From Marinomonas mediterranea MMB-1 (lineage in GTDB: Bacteria > Pseudomonadota > Gammaproteobacteria > Pseudomonadales > Marinomonadaceae), in assembly GCF_000192865.1 (NCBI RefSeq), contig NC_015276.1, positions 310,001 to 374,000 of the forward strand: a stretch of 64,000 nt of DNA, given 5' to 3'. This document shows, piece by piece, positions 18,580 to 27,685 of the stretch. The notes under the pieces were generated by a model. The model was not told the DNA's origin and searched no databases. It saw nothing but the letters and a program-made list of their open reading frames with translations. The translations under genes were made by a program, and so were the position numbers. The stretch's first letter is position 1, and every line of letters starts with the position of its first letter.

Positions 18580-20589
18580 TTGTCGTTATCAATTTTTTTT
18601 GAAATTTCGATTTTACTAACCAGCGTTTGTGGTTTATTGGTCGCGTCATGGCTCATTTGGCGAGCGGGGCAGCAATCGGAACTGAGAGCGTTAGCAGGTT
18701 TTGCTGTGATGATGGCATGCTGGTGCTTCGGGCACTTAGCACTCTTTCACGGGGAGATTCGATTAGGTGTCGCGTTGGTTTTGGCGAACCCCATCATGCC
18801 CACTTTCTTTTTGCATTTCGCGCTGTTGTTTGTGAATACTGGATCGGTAAGGCGTCCGATGTTAGATGCTTGGGTTAGAGGTTTGCCGATTGTTTATATG
18901 ACCAGTTTTATCGTTGTGGGGTATAGCTGGTGGGCTGGTGCGGGCAGTGCTAATTCGTTGATTCAAGGTCGGCCGTTTTTTGTGTTTACTGAGTCAGGTA
19001 TGGTGAACCTAGCGTACACAGTGATTATTGGTATGCTTGCGCACGCCATATTACTTTATGGGTGGCTACATCATATAGGAAACAAGCGGCGGTCTATTTT
19101 AGCGATGTTCGGTGTGGGCGCTTGGGGCTTACTATTGGCAACGAGCTTCGTATTCCCCTCTTTTGGTATCGAGCGCTTTCCCTATCCAATGTTGTTGCTT
19201 CCAAGCTACCTGCTCTTGTTAGTCTATGGCGTGGTGCGTTACCAAATACTTGCCGTCAATGCCTTCGCAAATAGAGCTTTGTTAGTCTTGGCTATGATGC
19301 TGGTGTTGCTTTGTATGATTGCAGTGGCAAGTGCGGTTTCTGCTCAGGTTGGGCTGAGGGCGCTGTCTGATGTACCCATTTGGCAGCTTTGGATTTATTC
19401 CATGGCGATTCTTCTAGTTGCTGCTCTCCTTTATCCTATGTTGAGCCGACTGAGTGAAAGGTTGATCTACCCCGGCGCTGTATTGACGGATTCAGTATTA
19501 GAGCATTGGTCGTCGAGCCTCGAAGGCGCATCCTCTTGGGAAGAGCTGATTGATAAAGGTGAGCGCTTACTTTCTACCTATCTCAGAAAAGATGTCACTA
19601 TTATGATTGAGGGAGGCGAAGGTGTTTCCCGTGAATCTGCGAAAATAGACACTCAACTAGGTTTAAATGTAATCGTTTCAAAGCATGTTTCTGGCTGGTC
19701 TACCGATCATAATGAGAATGCCGATATGAGTCCCGGGATGCGGTTGTCCATCGAGGTTTTCGGTTCTTTGCTTGCAACGAGTTGTGGGTTACTAGAGCGC
19801 TCTCTTGAGCTAGCTGAGGCTGAGAAAAAGCGTTTAGACGAACAGCATTTGGTTGAGTTAGGCCACCTGTCTGCGGCGATGGCACATGAGTTACGCAACC
19901 CACTTAATATTATTTCAATGGCGTCATACAGTACGTCCAAAGAGGTAAAAGAACACATTCAAACGCAACTTAAACGAGCTGATCGTTTAGTAAGCGATAT
20001 GCTGGTGTACTCTGGAAAACTGACGTTGCAGTTATCCACTGTTCGTTTATTGCCATTGGTTAAGAGCATTGTAGCAACGACTGAAAAGGGAGCGGTGCAG
20101 GTTGACGTTAATATTCCCTCTGACTTGCAGTTTGAGGGTGATGCACATCGAATCCAGCAGGTTTTTATTAACTTGATTGATAACGCACTCGCTTTTGTAC
20201 GAAATCAAGAGGGTGGTGCAATACACATCTCTGCAAATGTTGAAGCAGACGTTAAAGGGCTGAGCCTTGTTCGTATCTATGTAAAAAATAATGGGCCGGA
20301 ACTCGATGGTAGTTTAACGACCGATGACTTATTTCAGCCGTTTGTTAGTAAACGTTCGGGCGGAAGTGGTTTAGGGTTGGCGATTGTACGACGAGTAATG
20401 GAAGCTCATGGTGGTACGATTCAGTATTTAGCTAATCACAATACACCTAATGGCAATGCCGTTATCCGATCTTCTAGCGACTATCAGACTACACATAACG
20501 ATGAGGCTTTGCGCCAAGATAGTGAAAGATCAATCGACGGTAGTTGGCCTGTTACGTTCGAACTTATTTTCCCTGTAAAAGAGAGTTAA
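18580..20589 (+). CDS. membrane sensor histidine kinase
   Basis: The sensor of a two-component system, about 669 residues. The N-terminal half (first 310 residues) has roughly nine to ten hydrophobic segments, resembling the 7TM-type kinase input domain. A linker and GAF-like region follow, then a phospho-acceptor helix (HLSAAMAHELRNPLNII; His445 counting from GTG 18553) and an ATPase domain with QQVFINLIDNALAF (N box) and SGGSGLGLAIVRRVMEAHGG (G box). The start is uncertain: TTG 18580 has GAGG 8 bases upstream, while GTG 18553 has no ribosome site. It is followed 3 bases later by its response regulator and is divergent from cioAB. Signal unknown. Confidence 0.88.
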   Translation: MSLSIFFEISILLTSVCGLLVASWLIWRAGQQSELRALAGFAVMMACWCFGHLALFHGEIRLGVALVLANPIMPTFFLHFALLFVNTGSVRRPMLDAWVRGLPIVYMTSFIVVGYSWWAGAGSANSLIQGRPFFVFTESGMVNLAYTVIIGMLAHAILLYGWLHHIGNKRRSILAMFGVGAWGLLLATSFVFPSFGIERFPYPMLLLPSYLLLLVYGVVRYQILAVNAFANRALLVLAMMLVLLCMIAVASAVSAQVGLRALSDVPIWQLWIYSMAILLVAALLYPMLSRLSERLIYPGAVLTDSVLEHWSSSLEGASSWEELIDKGERLLSTYLRKDVTIMIEGGEGVSRESAKIDTQLGLNVIVSKHVSGWSTDHNENADMSPGMRLSIEVFGSLLATSCGLLERSLELAEAEKKRLDEQHLVELGHLSAAMAHELRNPLNIISMASYSTSKEVKEHIQTQLKRADRLVSDMLVYSGKLTLQLSTVRLLPLVKSIVATTEKGAVQVDVNIPSDLQFEGDAHRIQQVFINLIDNALAFVRNQEGGAIHISANVEADVKGLSLVRIYVKNNGPELDGSLTTDDLFQPFVSKRSGGSGLGLAIVRRVMEAHGGTIQYLANHNTPNGNAVIRSSSDYQTTHNDEALRQDSERSIDGSWPVTFELIFPVKES

Positions 20590-20592
20590 TGT

Positions 20593-21975
20593 ATGCAAGC
20601 TGGTGGGCACATTTTATTAATTGACGATGAACCTGCGTTTAGAGAATTAGCAGGAGGTTGGTTAGAAATGCAGGGTTATCAAGTGGCCAGTGTTGGAACC
20701 TTGACGGAAGCAGGGTATGCGTTACGACAAATAACGCCCGATTTAGTTCTATTGGATCTATCGTTGCCTCCTGTTTTTGACCCACAAAATACACTACAAA
20801 GTATGTCTATGTTTGGTGATACTCCGGTCATTATTATTACGGGGCACGCTGAACGAGAGCTAGCACTTGCTGCCATTTCGCAAGGTGCTTGGGACTTTAT
20901 TGCCAAACCGATAGATCCTGAAATGCTGGCTGTGGTGGTGCGTCGTGCGGTCACGAAAACACAGTTAGAGCGAGAAGTCTCTCGTCTGAAGGCGGGGTCG
21001 AAAACAAAAAATGCGAATGCGTATATCGGCGTCTCTGAGAGCGCTCAGAAAATTCGTTCTTTGATTGAACGCATTGCGCCAACCGATGTTCGGATATTGG
21101 TCATGGGGCCGTCAGGAACAGGCAAAGAAGTGATCTCGCAAAGCATACACAACCTTAGTCTTAGGTCATCTCGTGCTTTTGTCTCAGTCCATTGCGGGGC
21201 AATACCTGCAGACTTGTTAGAAAGTGAGCTATTTGGCTATGTCAAAGGCGCTTTTACAGGGGCGGAGAAAGACAAAGAAGGGCTGTTGAAGCTCGCGGAT
21301 GGCGGGACATTGTTTTTAGATGAAATTGGGGAGATGCCAAGTGCTATGCAAGTGAAGCTTCTCCGTGTTCTTCAAGAAGGTACTTTTTTCCCTGTTGGTG
21401 GGCGAGAGCAAGTACACATTGATGTGAGAGTGATTTCGGCAACGAACGCGAACTTAAGCGAAAAAGTGTTAAATGGGGAATTTAGGGAAGACTTATTTTA
21501 TCGAATTAAAGGAGTGAATATTGAAACCGAATCTCTGCATGATCGGTCTGAAGACATTCCTTTACTGGTCCAGCATTTTTTAAGCGAGCAACGTAGCAAA
21601 GCAAATGCGATTTCATTAAATAAGGAGTCCATGGAGTGGTTTTGTTCTCAACCTTGGAAAGGGAATGTGCGAGAGTTACGAAATGCATTGGAAAGCGTCA
21701 TCTCGATTTGCGCCGGTGATGCGGTCTCATTAGACGACATAAGCCTGCTCTATCCCGATGTAAAGGCGGCATCCGTAATGTGTGGAAGTGAGCAAATGCA
21801 GGAAAGTGCTGTGTCTTTGGAGCTACCTCTAGATGAGCAAGTAAAGCAACTGGAAATCAAGACCATAAGAAGAGCGATGGATGAAACTGGGGGCAATAAA
21901 ACTCAGTCAGCGAAAATGCTAGGTCTGTCTCGTCAGGGATTAATTAAAAAACTGGAACGTTATGGACTTAATTAG
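20593..21975 (+). CDS. sigma-54-dependent response regulator (NtrC family)
   Basis: A 460-residue regulator with three domains. The receiver (1-120) has the acidic pair Asp11-Asp12, phospho-acceptor Asp55 in LVLLDLSLPP, and Lys105 in FIAKP. The AAA+ domain has Walker A GPSGTGKE (172-179) and the sigma-54 contact loop GAFTGA (219-224). The Fis-type HTH is at about 430-460 (NKTQSAKMLGLSRQGLIKKL). It follows the kinase gene at once, so the pair forms one unit. It activates RpoN promoters; no clear -24/-12 element was found next to it, so its targets probably lie elsewhere. Confidence 0.93.
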   Translation: MQAGGHILLIDDEPAFRELAGGWLEMQGYQVASVGTLTEAGYALRQITPDLVLLDLSLPPVFDPQNTLQSMSMFGDTPVIIITGHAERELALAAISQGAWDFIAKPIDPEMLAVVVRRAVTKTQLEREVSRLKAGSKTKNANAYIGVSESAQKIRSLIERIAPTDVRILVMGPSGTGKEVISQSIHNLSLRSSRAFVSVHCGAIPADLLESELFGYVKGAFTGAEKDKEGLLKLADGGTLFLDEIGEMPSAMQVKLLRVLQEGTFFPVGGREQVHIDVRVISATNANLSEKVLNGEFREDLFYRIKGVNIETESLHDRSEDIPLLVQHFLSEQRSKANAISLNKESMEWFCSQPWKGNVRELRNALESVISICAGDAVSLDDISLLYPDVKAASVMCGSEQMQESAVSLELPLDEQVKQLEIKTIRRAMDETGGNKTQSAKMLGLSRQGLIKKLERYGLN

Positions 21976-21987
21976 AGTTTATCTTAA

Positions 21988-23142
21988 TTAAGTATTATAT
22001 TGGTAAGAGCAATTTCTTCCGCGTTTTTTTGCCTCATAAAGCGCTTGATCGGCTGCAGAATACATCGTATCACTTGTCGCGTGTTCAAACTGATTTGCAT
22101 TGACGACGCCAATAGAGACTGTGATACAGTTTGAAATGTCGCTTGTTTCATGGGGGATTTTCAGTTTTTCAATCGTTTTTCGAATGTCTTCTGCTAACGC
22201 CAAGCTGTCTGAATAATCGAGGCCGCAGTAGAGACAAGCGAACTCTTCGCCCCCTACTCGGTAGGCGTCTAGCCCTAGCGTTTCGCTATTTAGAGCGATA
22301 AGGCGTTCGGCGATTTGGGTCAATGCTTTATCTCCGGCTATATGGCCTCTGTTGTCATTAAACATTTTGAAGAAGTCGACGTCGAAGACGACCAGAGTAA
22401 GTGGTGACCGAGAGTTGTTATACCTATCTACCAATTTACAAAGGTGTAGATTGAACTGTCGCCTATTGTACAGCTTCGTTAGAGGGTCTTCTGTCGACAA
22501 CCGATTTAGCGTATTTCGTTGTTTGAAAATGACAATTAAGGAGTAGGAAAGTATCAGCAGCATGCTGATAAATACCACGATCAAGGCATTGATAGCGGTC
22601 GCAATTGTTGATAATTTTTTGACGTAATTTTCGGTATGCAGTCTTAGAAATTTACTGCCGCTGGCGAACATTTGAGTATTTGCAAATTTAAGCTTTAGTA
22701 TTTGCTGAGCGACCTTTGGCATGAATGTTATTTCATTTTTAAATGCATTTTTTAAAAGTGACTCAAGCGTTAGGATTTGTTCTTCAAATTCACCTATCTC
22801 AGCACGTACATGGGACTTATCCAAGTTGGTATCCAATGCATCCCACGTTCCCCGTATATTGATCACTCGGTACTTTAGTTGCTCTGTTCGATTGATTAAT
22901 GAGCGACTGTCGTAAGAAAGTGAGTGCTGCTTTCGAAGCCTCATCTCCTGTTCTAATAACGTGACTTGATGAATGGATTGATGCAATTGATAGCGAATTT
23001 CGTGCGGTGTTGTGCTGATATTTTTCTGTATATCTCTGATGCTCTGCTTGAACTTTACAAGACTGCTTCCTAACCCAATCAAAATAACGGCAGTGACTAA
23101 GACTAATGTTGCTTGAAACGTACGTGATTTGGCGAAATTCAC
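21988..23142 (-). CDS. membrane diguanylate cyclase (GGDEF)
   Basis: A 384-residue protein. Two membrane segments (about 10-28 and 181-206) enclose a helical periplasmic sensor region of about 150 residues. The GGDEF domain (about 212-380) has DPLTKLYNRRQF, the metal-site FDVDFFKMFND and the active-site motif Gly-Gly-Glu-Glu-Phe (297-301), so it should make cyclic-di-GMP from GTP. The inhibitory RxxD site expected five residues upstream reads LGLD, so product inhibition may be lost. It is convergent with the response-regulator gene, 12 bases apart. Confidence 0.92.
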   Translation of the reverse strand: MNFAKSRTFQATLVLVTAVILIGLGSSLVKFKQSIRDIQKNISTTPHEIRYQLHQSIHQVTLLEQEMRLRKQHSLSYDSRSLINRTEQLKYRVINIRGTWDALDTNLDKSHVRAEIGEFEEQILTLESLLKNAFKNEITFMPKVAQQILKLKFANTQMFASGSKFLRLHTENYVKKLSTIATAINALIVVFISMLLILSYSLIVIFKQRNTLNRLSTEDPLTKLYNRRQFNLHLCKLVDRYNNSRSPLTLVVFDVDFFKMFNDNRGHIAGDKALTQIAERLIALNSETLGLDAYRVGGEEFACLYCGLDYSDSLALAEDIRKTIEKLKIPHETSDISNCITVSIGVVNANQFEHATSDTMYSAADQALYEAKKRGRNCSYQYNT

Positions 23143-23342
23143 ATCACTTTACCTCTACTATCTGAGTTATATTTCTCAGAACGCGTCGACGGCTAGTAAA
23201 AATATTTTTCTTCTTTAATTATCGTTTTTTATCTTATGAACTTTCTATTAACACGATAGTTAATTTATAACGTACGTCAGTCTGTCATTACTTTAAACTG
23301 ACAAATTCTAAATAAACCCATTTCTTGATTGTAGGTAATAAC

Positions 23343-23978
23343 ATGTCAAACGTCATTTTACATTATGTTAATGACCCTCTTTGTGGGTGGTGTTATGGCG
23401 CTAGCCCTTTGATTCTTGCTGCTAATGAACTTGAATGTGTCCATGTTACATTGCATTGTGGTGGTCTTTGGATTGGAGATCGTCGTCAAAAAATGGGGCC
23501 GAAATTACAACAATTTGTTTTGCCTCATGACAAGCGTATTGCGGAGATGTCAGGGCTGGTATTTGGTGATCGTTACCAGCATGAATTGCTTAAAAATGAA
23601 GATCTGATTTTGGATTCTGAACCGCCAATACGAGCAATTATTGTCTCAGAGTCACTTGAGAATAAAGGGCTTCAAATGTATGCGGCGATTCAAAATGCTC
23701 ATTACCAAGATGGTCGATATGTGTCTGACATTAACAACTTGGCTGAGATCGCAGAAGAAATAGGCTTGAGGCGTGATCTATTTTTAGGTGAGTACCTTAA
23801 AGTGGATCTAGCCGGTCACCTAAGCGATAGCCTTGAGTGGCTGCGAAAGCTGCAAGGTCAAGGTTACCCAACAGTTGGGGTAGAAATTGATGGGGTTCTA
23901 AATTCTATTGAAGTTTCCCGCTTTTTGGGAAAAACTGATCAGTTTAAACAGCATATTGAAGCACTCTTAGCTCGTTAA
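23343..23978 (+). CDS. DsbA-family thioredoxin-fold protein
   Basis: A 211-residue protein of the DsbA/FrnE-like group (COG3531). The thioredoxin-type motif Cys-Gly-Trp-Cys lies at the N-terminus (YVNDPLCGWCYGAS), and the C-terminal QGYPTVGVEIDG is the expected cis-Pro strand. There is no signal peptide, so it should act in the cytoplasm, perhaps as an oxidoreductase or isomerase. Start ATG 23343 has AGGT 8 bases upstream; the earlier in-frame TTG at 23325 is less likely. Substrate unknown. Confidence 0.85.
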   Translation: MSNVILHYVNDPLCGWCYGASPLILAANELECVHVTLHCGGLWIGDRRQKMGPKLQQFVLPHDKRIAEMSGLVFGDRYQHELLKNEDLILDSEPPIRAIIVSESLENKGLQMYAAIQNAHYQDGRYVSDINNLAEIAEEIGLRRDLFLGEYLKVDLAGHLSDSLEWLRKLQGQGYPTVGVEIDGVLNSIEVSRFLGKTDQFKQHIEALLAR

Positions 23979-23999
23979 CACACTTTTAGCTCGTTAACG
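23962..23999 (+). repeat. 19-bp tandem duplication over a stop codon
   Basis: The last codons and stop of the DsbA-family gene (23962-23980) are repeated directly (23981-23999) with two differences, leaving a second copy just after the stop. A small replication-slippage duplication is the likely cause. Confidence 0.75.
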
Positions 24000-24045
24000 C
24001 TTAGATAGCCATCAAAGATTTTTATAAATGTAGATTATTTAAGGG

Positions 24046-24606
24046 CTAGCTGCCTAAAATAATGGCTGAGTGAGCAAGCACTTCAAGGACAAACTTGCCT
24101 AATGTTAGTTCGTTATAATTAAGCTTTATCTCGATGGTATTGAGCTCAAATTGTTTTAGTTCAGTAGAGACTTTGATACCAGACACAAAAACAGGTTCGG
24201 TCCCCGTGACTGAGCTTTTAACTCTTATAGTATTGGTAATGCTATCGTCGACGTCTAGACCTGCGATTTTAATGTCATCCCGTGTCAACTTTGCGTTTGT
24301 GAAATCGAATGTTAGCGGTGGTTTTGTCGAAGATTTAGCTTCAAATGACAGGGCTAGAGTCCATTGCCCGTTTTCTTTATCAAACATGCCTGGAGGCGAC
24401 GAGTTTTCAGCGTCGACTGTAATGGCAATAATGCGATTACCGCAGTTGAATTGTAAGTTAGGCGATTTTAACTCTTCCTGAATACAGGTGTTTTCCGCTG
24501 TTGGGCTAGCATTGCTAGCAGGGGTCAATTGAGTTTGTGTGCACGCGGCTAACAGACAACAAACAGTCAGAGCGGAGAGCTTACTCAGAAATTTTATATC
24601 GGTCAT
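24046..24606 (-). CDS. hypothetical lipoprotein (186 aa)
   Basis: The N-terminus LSALTVCCLLAACTQTQ carries a lipobox (LAAC), so it is a predicted lipoprotein, followed by a Thr/Ser/Asn-rich linker. The rest is mostly beta-strand-like with no recognised domain; two further cysteines (NTCIQEE, FNCGN) could form a disulfide. It lies 43 bases downstream of xseA on the same strand and is probably co-transcribed. Function unknown. Confidence 0.75.
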   Translation of the reverse strand: MTDIKFLSKLSALTVCCLLAACTQTQLTPASNASPTAENTCIQEELKSPNLQFNCGNRIIAITVDAENSSPPGMFDKENGQWTLALSFEAKSSTKPPLTFDFTNAKLTRDDIKIAGLDVDDSITNTIRVKSSVTGTEPVFVSGIKVSTELKQFELNTIEIKLNYNELTLGKFVLEVLAHSAIILGS

Positions 24607-24649
24607 TACAATTCCTTCGGTGTCGAGATGCTTCTATATCCAGTAGAGT

Positions 24650-26011
24650 TTAAAACGCCTTTTCTATGTCGTCTATGTGTGTAACCTGACAATCGAAAGA
24701 GCCGTCTTCGACTTTAATATTGAGGGTACTGCCGACACTAATGTCATCTTTTGAACGGATCACTTTTTTATCTTGTGTCGCGATCGCATACCCTCTGGCT
24801 AAAGTATTTAGAGGGCTCACTAAGTTAAGTTGTTCAACGAGTCGGGTAAAGGTTGTTGCCTTAGATGTCATTGTGCTTTTTAGCGCTCTGTTTAAGCGCC
24901 CTTCGAGTTGCTCTATGTACGCTTGTTCTTTGACTATAGTGCGCATCGGTGACGTGGACATGAGTTTTATCGAATCTTTCTCTAATCGAACTTGTTTCGA
25001 ATCTAGGTGTTTTTGGATGCCTTCTTTTAAGCGATGATTTAAGTTGTGTAATTTATCTTGCTGGATATCAAGGCGTTCTTTAGGGTGTCGAATCCGCTTT
25101 AAGAGAAAGTCTAGCCTTTGCTGTGCGGTTTGAGTGATGCTCTCTATTCGCCTCGTTAGTTTGAGTTCAGATTGCTTTAAACCCGATAGTAAGGTTGAGA
25201 TTTCGGGACTTAGTAATTCTGCGGCGGCGGTTGGCGTTGCTGCTCTTATGTCTGCAACAAAATCTGCAATCGTGAAGTCTGTCTCATGCCCAACAGCGGA
25301 GACGATAGGGGTTGTACAATGAAAAATGCTACGCGCGAGAAGCTCATCGTTAAAACTCCAAAGGTCTTCTAAGGAGCCGCCGCCCCGACCAATAATAATG
25401 GCATCGAAATGGCCGCTGCTGTCAGCTCGCTCTAATTGCTTTGTTAAATTGGCCGCAGAACCTTGACCCTGAACGAGAGAGGGCAATATTGTTAATTCTG
25501 TTAGAGGGAAGCGGCGTCGAAAAGCGATAATCATATCTCGAATGGCGGCACCGGCAGGAGAGGTGATAATTGCGATCCGTTCAGGTCGTTTTGGTAACGG
25601 CTTTTTGTGATTTTGCTCAAACAGCCCTTCTAACTGTAATTTGGCCTTGAGTCGGTCATAGGCTGCTTGCAATGCTCCTTCTCCACCCGACTCCATGCTC
25701 TCGACAGTGAGTTGGCAATCTCCTTTTGGTCCATAGAAAGTCACCTTCGCTCTAAGCCGAACATGATCGCCGTCTTTTGGGCGAAAACGAACGGCGGAGT
25801 TGCGGTTTTTAAACATAGCACAGCGGATTTGAGCTTTGTCATCTTTCAGTGAAAAGTACCAGTGTCCAGACGCCGGACGAGCTAAATTCGATATTTCACC
25901 TTCTACAAGAATCCAAGGCAAACTTGCCTCTAGAAGCTGTTGTATCTGTCTATTTAGCTCTGATACGCTGAAAGTTGGCTCTGAAGTGTGCAAAGTTGTA
26001 AATTTTTTCAT
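24650..26011 (-). CDS. xseA: exodeoxyribonuclease VII large subunit
   Basis: A 453-residue subunit of exonuclease VII, which degrades single-stranded DNA in both directions. The N-terminal OB fold (FSVSELNRQIQQLLEASLPWILVEGEISNLARPASGHWYFSLKD) and the catalytic core with RIAIITSPAGAAIRDMI, GRGGGSLEDLWSFNDE and SAVGHETDFTIADFVADIRAATPTAAAEL are classic; a long coiled-coil C-terminal arm follows. ATG 26011 is chosen over the adjacent TTG. It is divergent from guaB, a common gammaproteobacterial arrangement. The small subunit xseB is not in the window. Confidence 0.96.
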   Translation of the reverse strand: MKKFTTLHTSEPTFSVSELNRQIQQLLEASLPWILVEGEISNLARPASGHWYFSLKDDKAQIRCAMFKNRNSAVRFRPKDGDHVRLRAKVTFYGPKGDCQLTVESMESGGEGALQAAYDRLKAKLQLEGLFEQNHKKPLPKRPERIAIITSPAGAAIRDMIIAFRRRFPLTELTILPSLVQGQGSAANLTKQLERADSSGHFDAIIIGRGGGSLEDLWSFNDELLARSIFHCTTPIVSAVGHETDFTIADFVADIRAATPTAAAELLSPEISTLLSGLKQSELKLTRRIESITQTAQQRLDFLLKRIRHPKERLDIQQDKLHNLNHRLKEGIQKHLDSKQVRLEKDSIKLMSTSPMRTIVKEQAYIEQLEGRLNRALKSTMTSKATTFTRLVEQLNLVSPLNTLARGYAIATQDKKVIRSKDDISVGSTLNIKVEDGSFDCQVTHIDDIEKAF

Positions 26012-26103
26012 CAATCACTCATGGTTTTGATTTACCGAACGTCCCTGTTGAGATAGAATTACTTGCCATCTTAACACCCTGTTGGCATTGGAAACTCCCC
26101 ACT

Positions 26104-27576
26104 ATGTTGCGAATTGTTCAAGAAGCTTTAACGTTTGACGACGTACTGCTTATCCCAGGCTATTCTGAAGTCTTACCAAAAGACGTTAGTCTAAAAACGC
26201 GTATCTCAAAAGGTATCGAACTAAACATCCCACTTGTTTCTGCTGCAATGGATACGGTTACTGAACATCGTATGGCAATTGCGTTAGCGCAAGAAGGTGG
26301 CATCGGTATTATTCATAAAAACCTTACCATCGAAGAGCAGTCGGCAGAAGTCCGTCGAGTGAAAAAATTCGAAAGTGGTATCGTTCGTGATCCGGTAACG
26401 ATTAATCCAAGTGCCAGTGTTCGTGAATTGATGAACTTGACATCAGCGCACAATATTTCTGGTGTACCCGTTGTAGAAGGCAACGATTTGGTTGGGATTG
26501 TTACGAGTCGAGATGTTCGTTTTGTCAAAGATTTTGATCAAACGGTTGCTGACATCATGACGCCAAAAGAGCGTTTGGTCACTATTGAAGAAGAGAATGC
26601 CTCTCAAGGCCGTGTGCGTAAAATGCTGCACGAACACCGCATTGAAAAAGTGTTAGTGGTAAACGACAAGTTTGAACTTCGCGGTATGATGACGGTTACT
26701 GATATCAATAAAGCGCGAACTTATCCTGACGCTTGTAAAGATGAGCAAGGTAGCCTTCGTTGCGGCGCAGCTGTTGGTACGGGTGCTGACACAGAAGATC
26801 GTGTAACCGCTCTAGCGGAAGCGGGTGTTGATCTTATCGTTGTTGACACAGCTCATGGTCACTCTAAAGGAGTGATTGATCGTGTTCGTTGGGTAAAAGA
26901 GAACTTCCCTCATATTCAAGTTGTTGGTGGTAACATCGCGACAGCGGAAGCGGCCATTGCCTTAGCTGATGCAGGTGCAGACGGCGTAAAAGTGGGTATT
27001 GGCCCAGGTTCTATCTGTACAACTCGTATTGTTGCTGGTGTCGGTGTCCCACAAATTAGTGCTGTTGCGAACGTTGCTGAAGCAATGAATCCTCGTGGTA
27101 TTCCTGTTATTGCTGATGGTGGTGTACGCTTCTCTGGTGACATTGCTAAAGCGATTGCTGCTGGCGCAAGTGTTATCATGGTTGGTGGCCTACTAGCAGG
27201 TACTGATGAAGCACCTGGCGAAGTGGTTCTGTTCCAAGGACGCTCTTTTAAAGCGTATCGAGGTATGGGCTCATTAGGTGCAATGTCTCAATCTCAAGGT
27301 TCTAGCGACCGTTATTTTCAAGACGCAAACAGTGGTGTAGAGAAACTTGTTCCAGAAGGTATTGAAGGGCGCGTTCCTTCAAAAGGCCCGATGGCGGCAG
27401 TGGTTCATCAGCTAATTGGTGGTGTAAGAGCATCGATGGGGTATACTGGCTCCGCAGATATCGAGTCAATGCGTACGAAAACGCAATTCTCACAGATTAC
27501 AGGCGCTGGAATGCGTGAAAGTCACGTACATGACGTGACAATCACCAAAGAAGCACCGAACTATCAAGCTGGCTAA
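26104..27576 (+). CDS. guaB: IMP dehydrogenase
   Basis: Converts IMP to XMP with NAD, the first committed step to GMP. A protein of 490 residues with a (beta/alpha)8 barrel interrupted by two CBS domains (about 95-205: DPVTINPSASVRELM and IMTPKERLVTI). The catalytic cysteine lies in GPGSICTTRIV, the phosphate loop in PVIADGGVRFSGDI and the mobile flap near YRGMGSLGAM. Length and motifs match the E. coli enzyme. guaA follows after a strong terminator, so the two genes can be expressed unequally. Confidence 0.98.
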   Translation: MLRIVQEALTFDDVLLIPGYSEVLPKDVSLKTRISKGIELNIPLVSAAMDTVTEHRMAIALAQEGGIGIIHKNLTIEEQSAEVRRVKKFESGIVRDPVTINPSASVRELMNLTSAHNISGVPVVEGNDLVGIVTSRDVRFVKDFDQTVADIMTPKERLVTIEEENASQGRVRKMLHEHRIEKVLVVNDKFELRGMMTVTDINKARTYPDACKDEQGSLRCGAAVGTGADTEDRVTALAEAGVDLIVVDTAHGHSKGVIDRVRWVKENFPHIQVVGGNIATAEAAIALADAGADGVKVGIGPGSICTTRIVAGVGVPQISAVANVAEAMNPRGIPVIADGGVRFSGDIAKAIAAGASVIMVGGLLAGTDEAPGEVVLFQGRSFKAYRGMGSLGAMSQSQGSSDRYFQDANSGVEKLVPEGIEGRVPSKGPMAAVVHQLIGGVRASMGYTGSADIESMRTKTQFSQITGAGMRESHVHDVTITKEAPNYQAG

Positions 27577-27598
27577 GTTTAGATAGTAAAAGAAACTC

Positions 27599-27630
27599 AG
27601 ATGGGGTGTCATTGACACCCCATCTTTATT
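27599..27630 (+). terminator. terminator between guaB and guaA
   Basis: The 12-bp perfect stem AGATGGGGTGTC/GACACCCCATCT with a 3-base loop is followed by TTATTTG. It likely ends or attenuates the guaB transcript before guaA. Confidence 0.88.
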
Positions 27631-27685
27631 TGATAATTTATTTTGATACGTAGCCCTTTGTGTAAGGGTGAAGGATAGGCTAACA

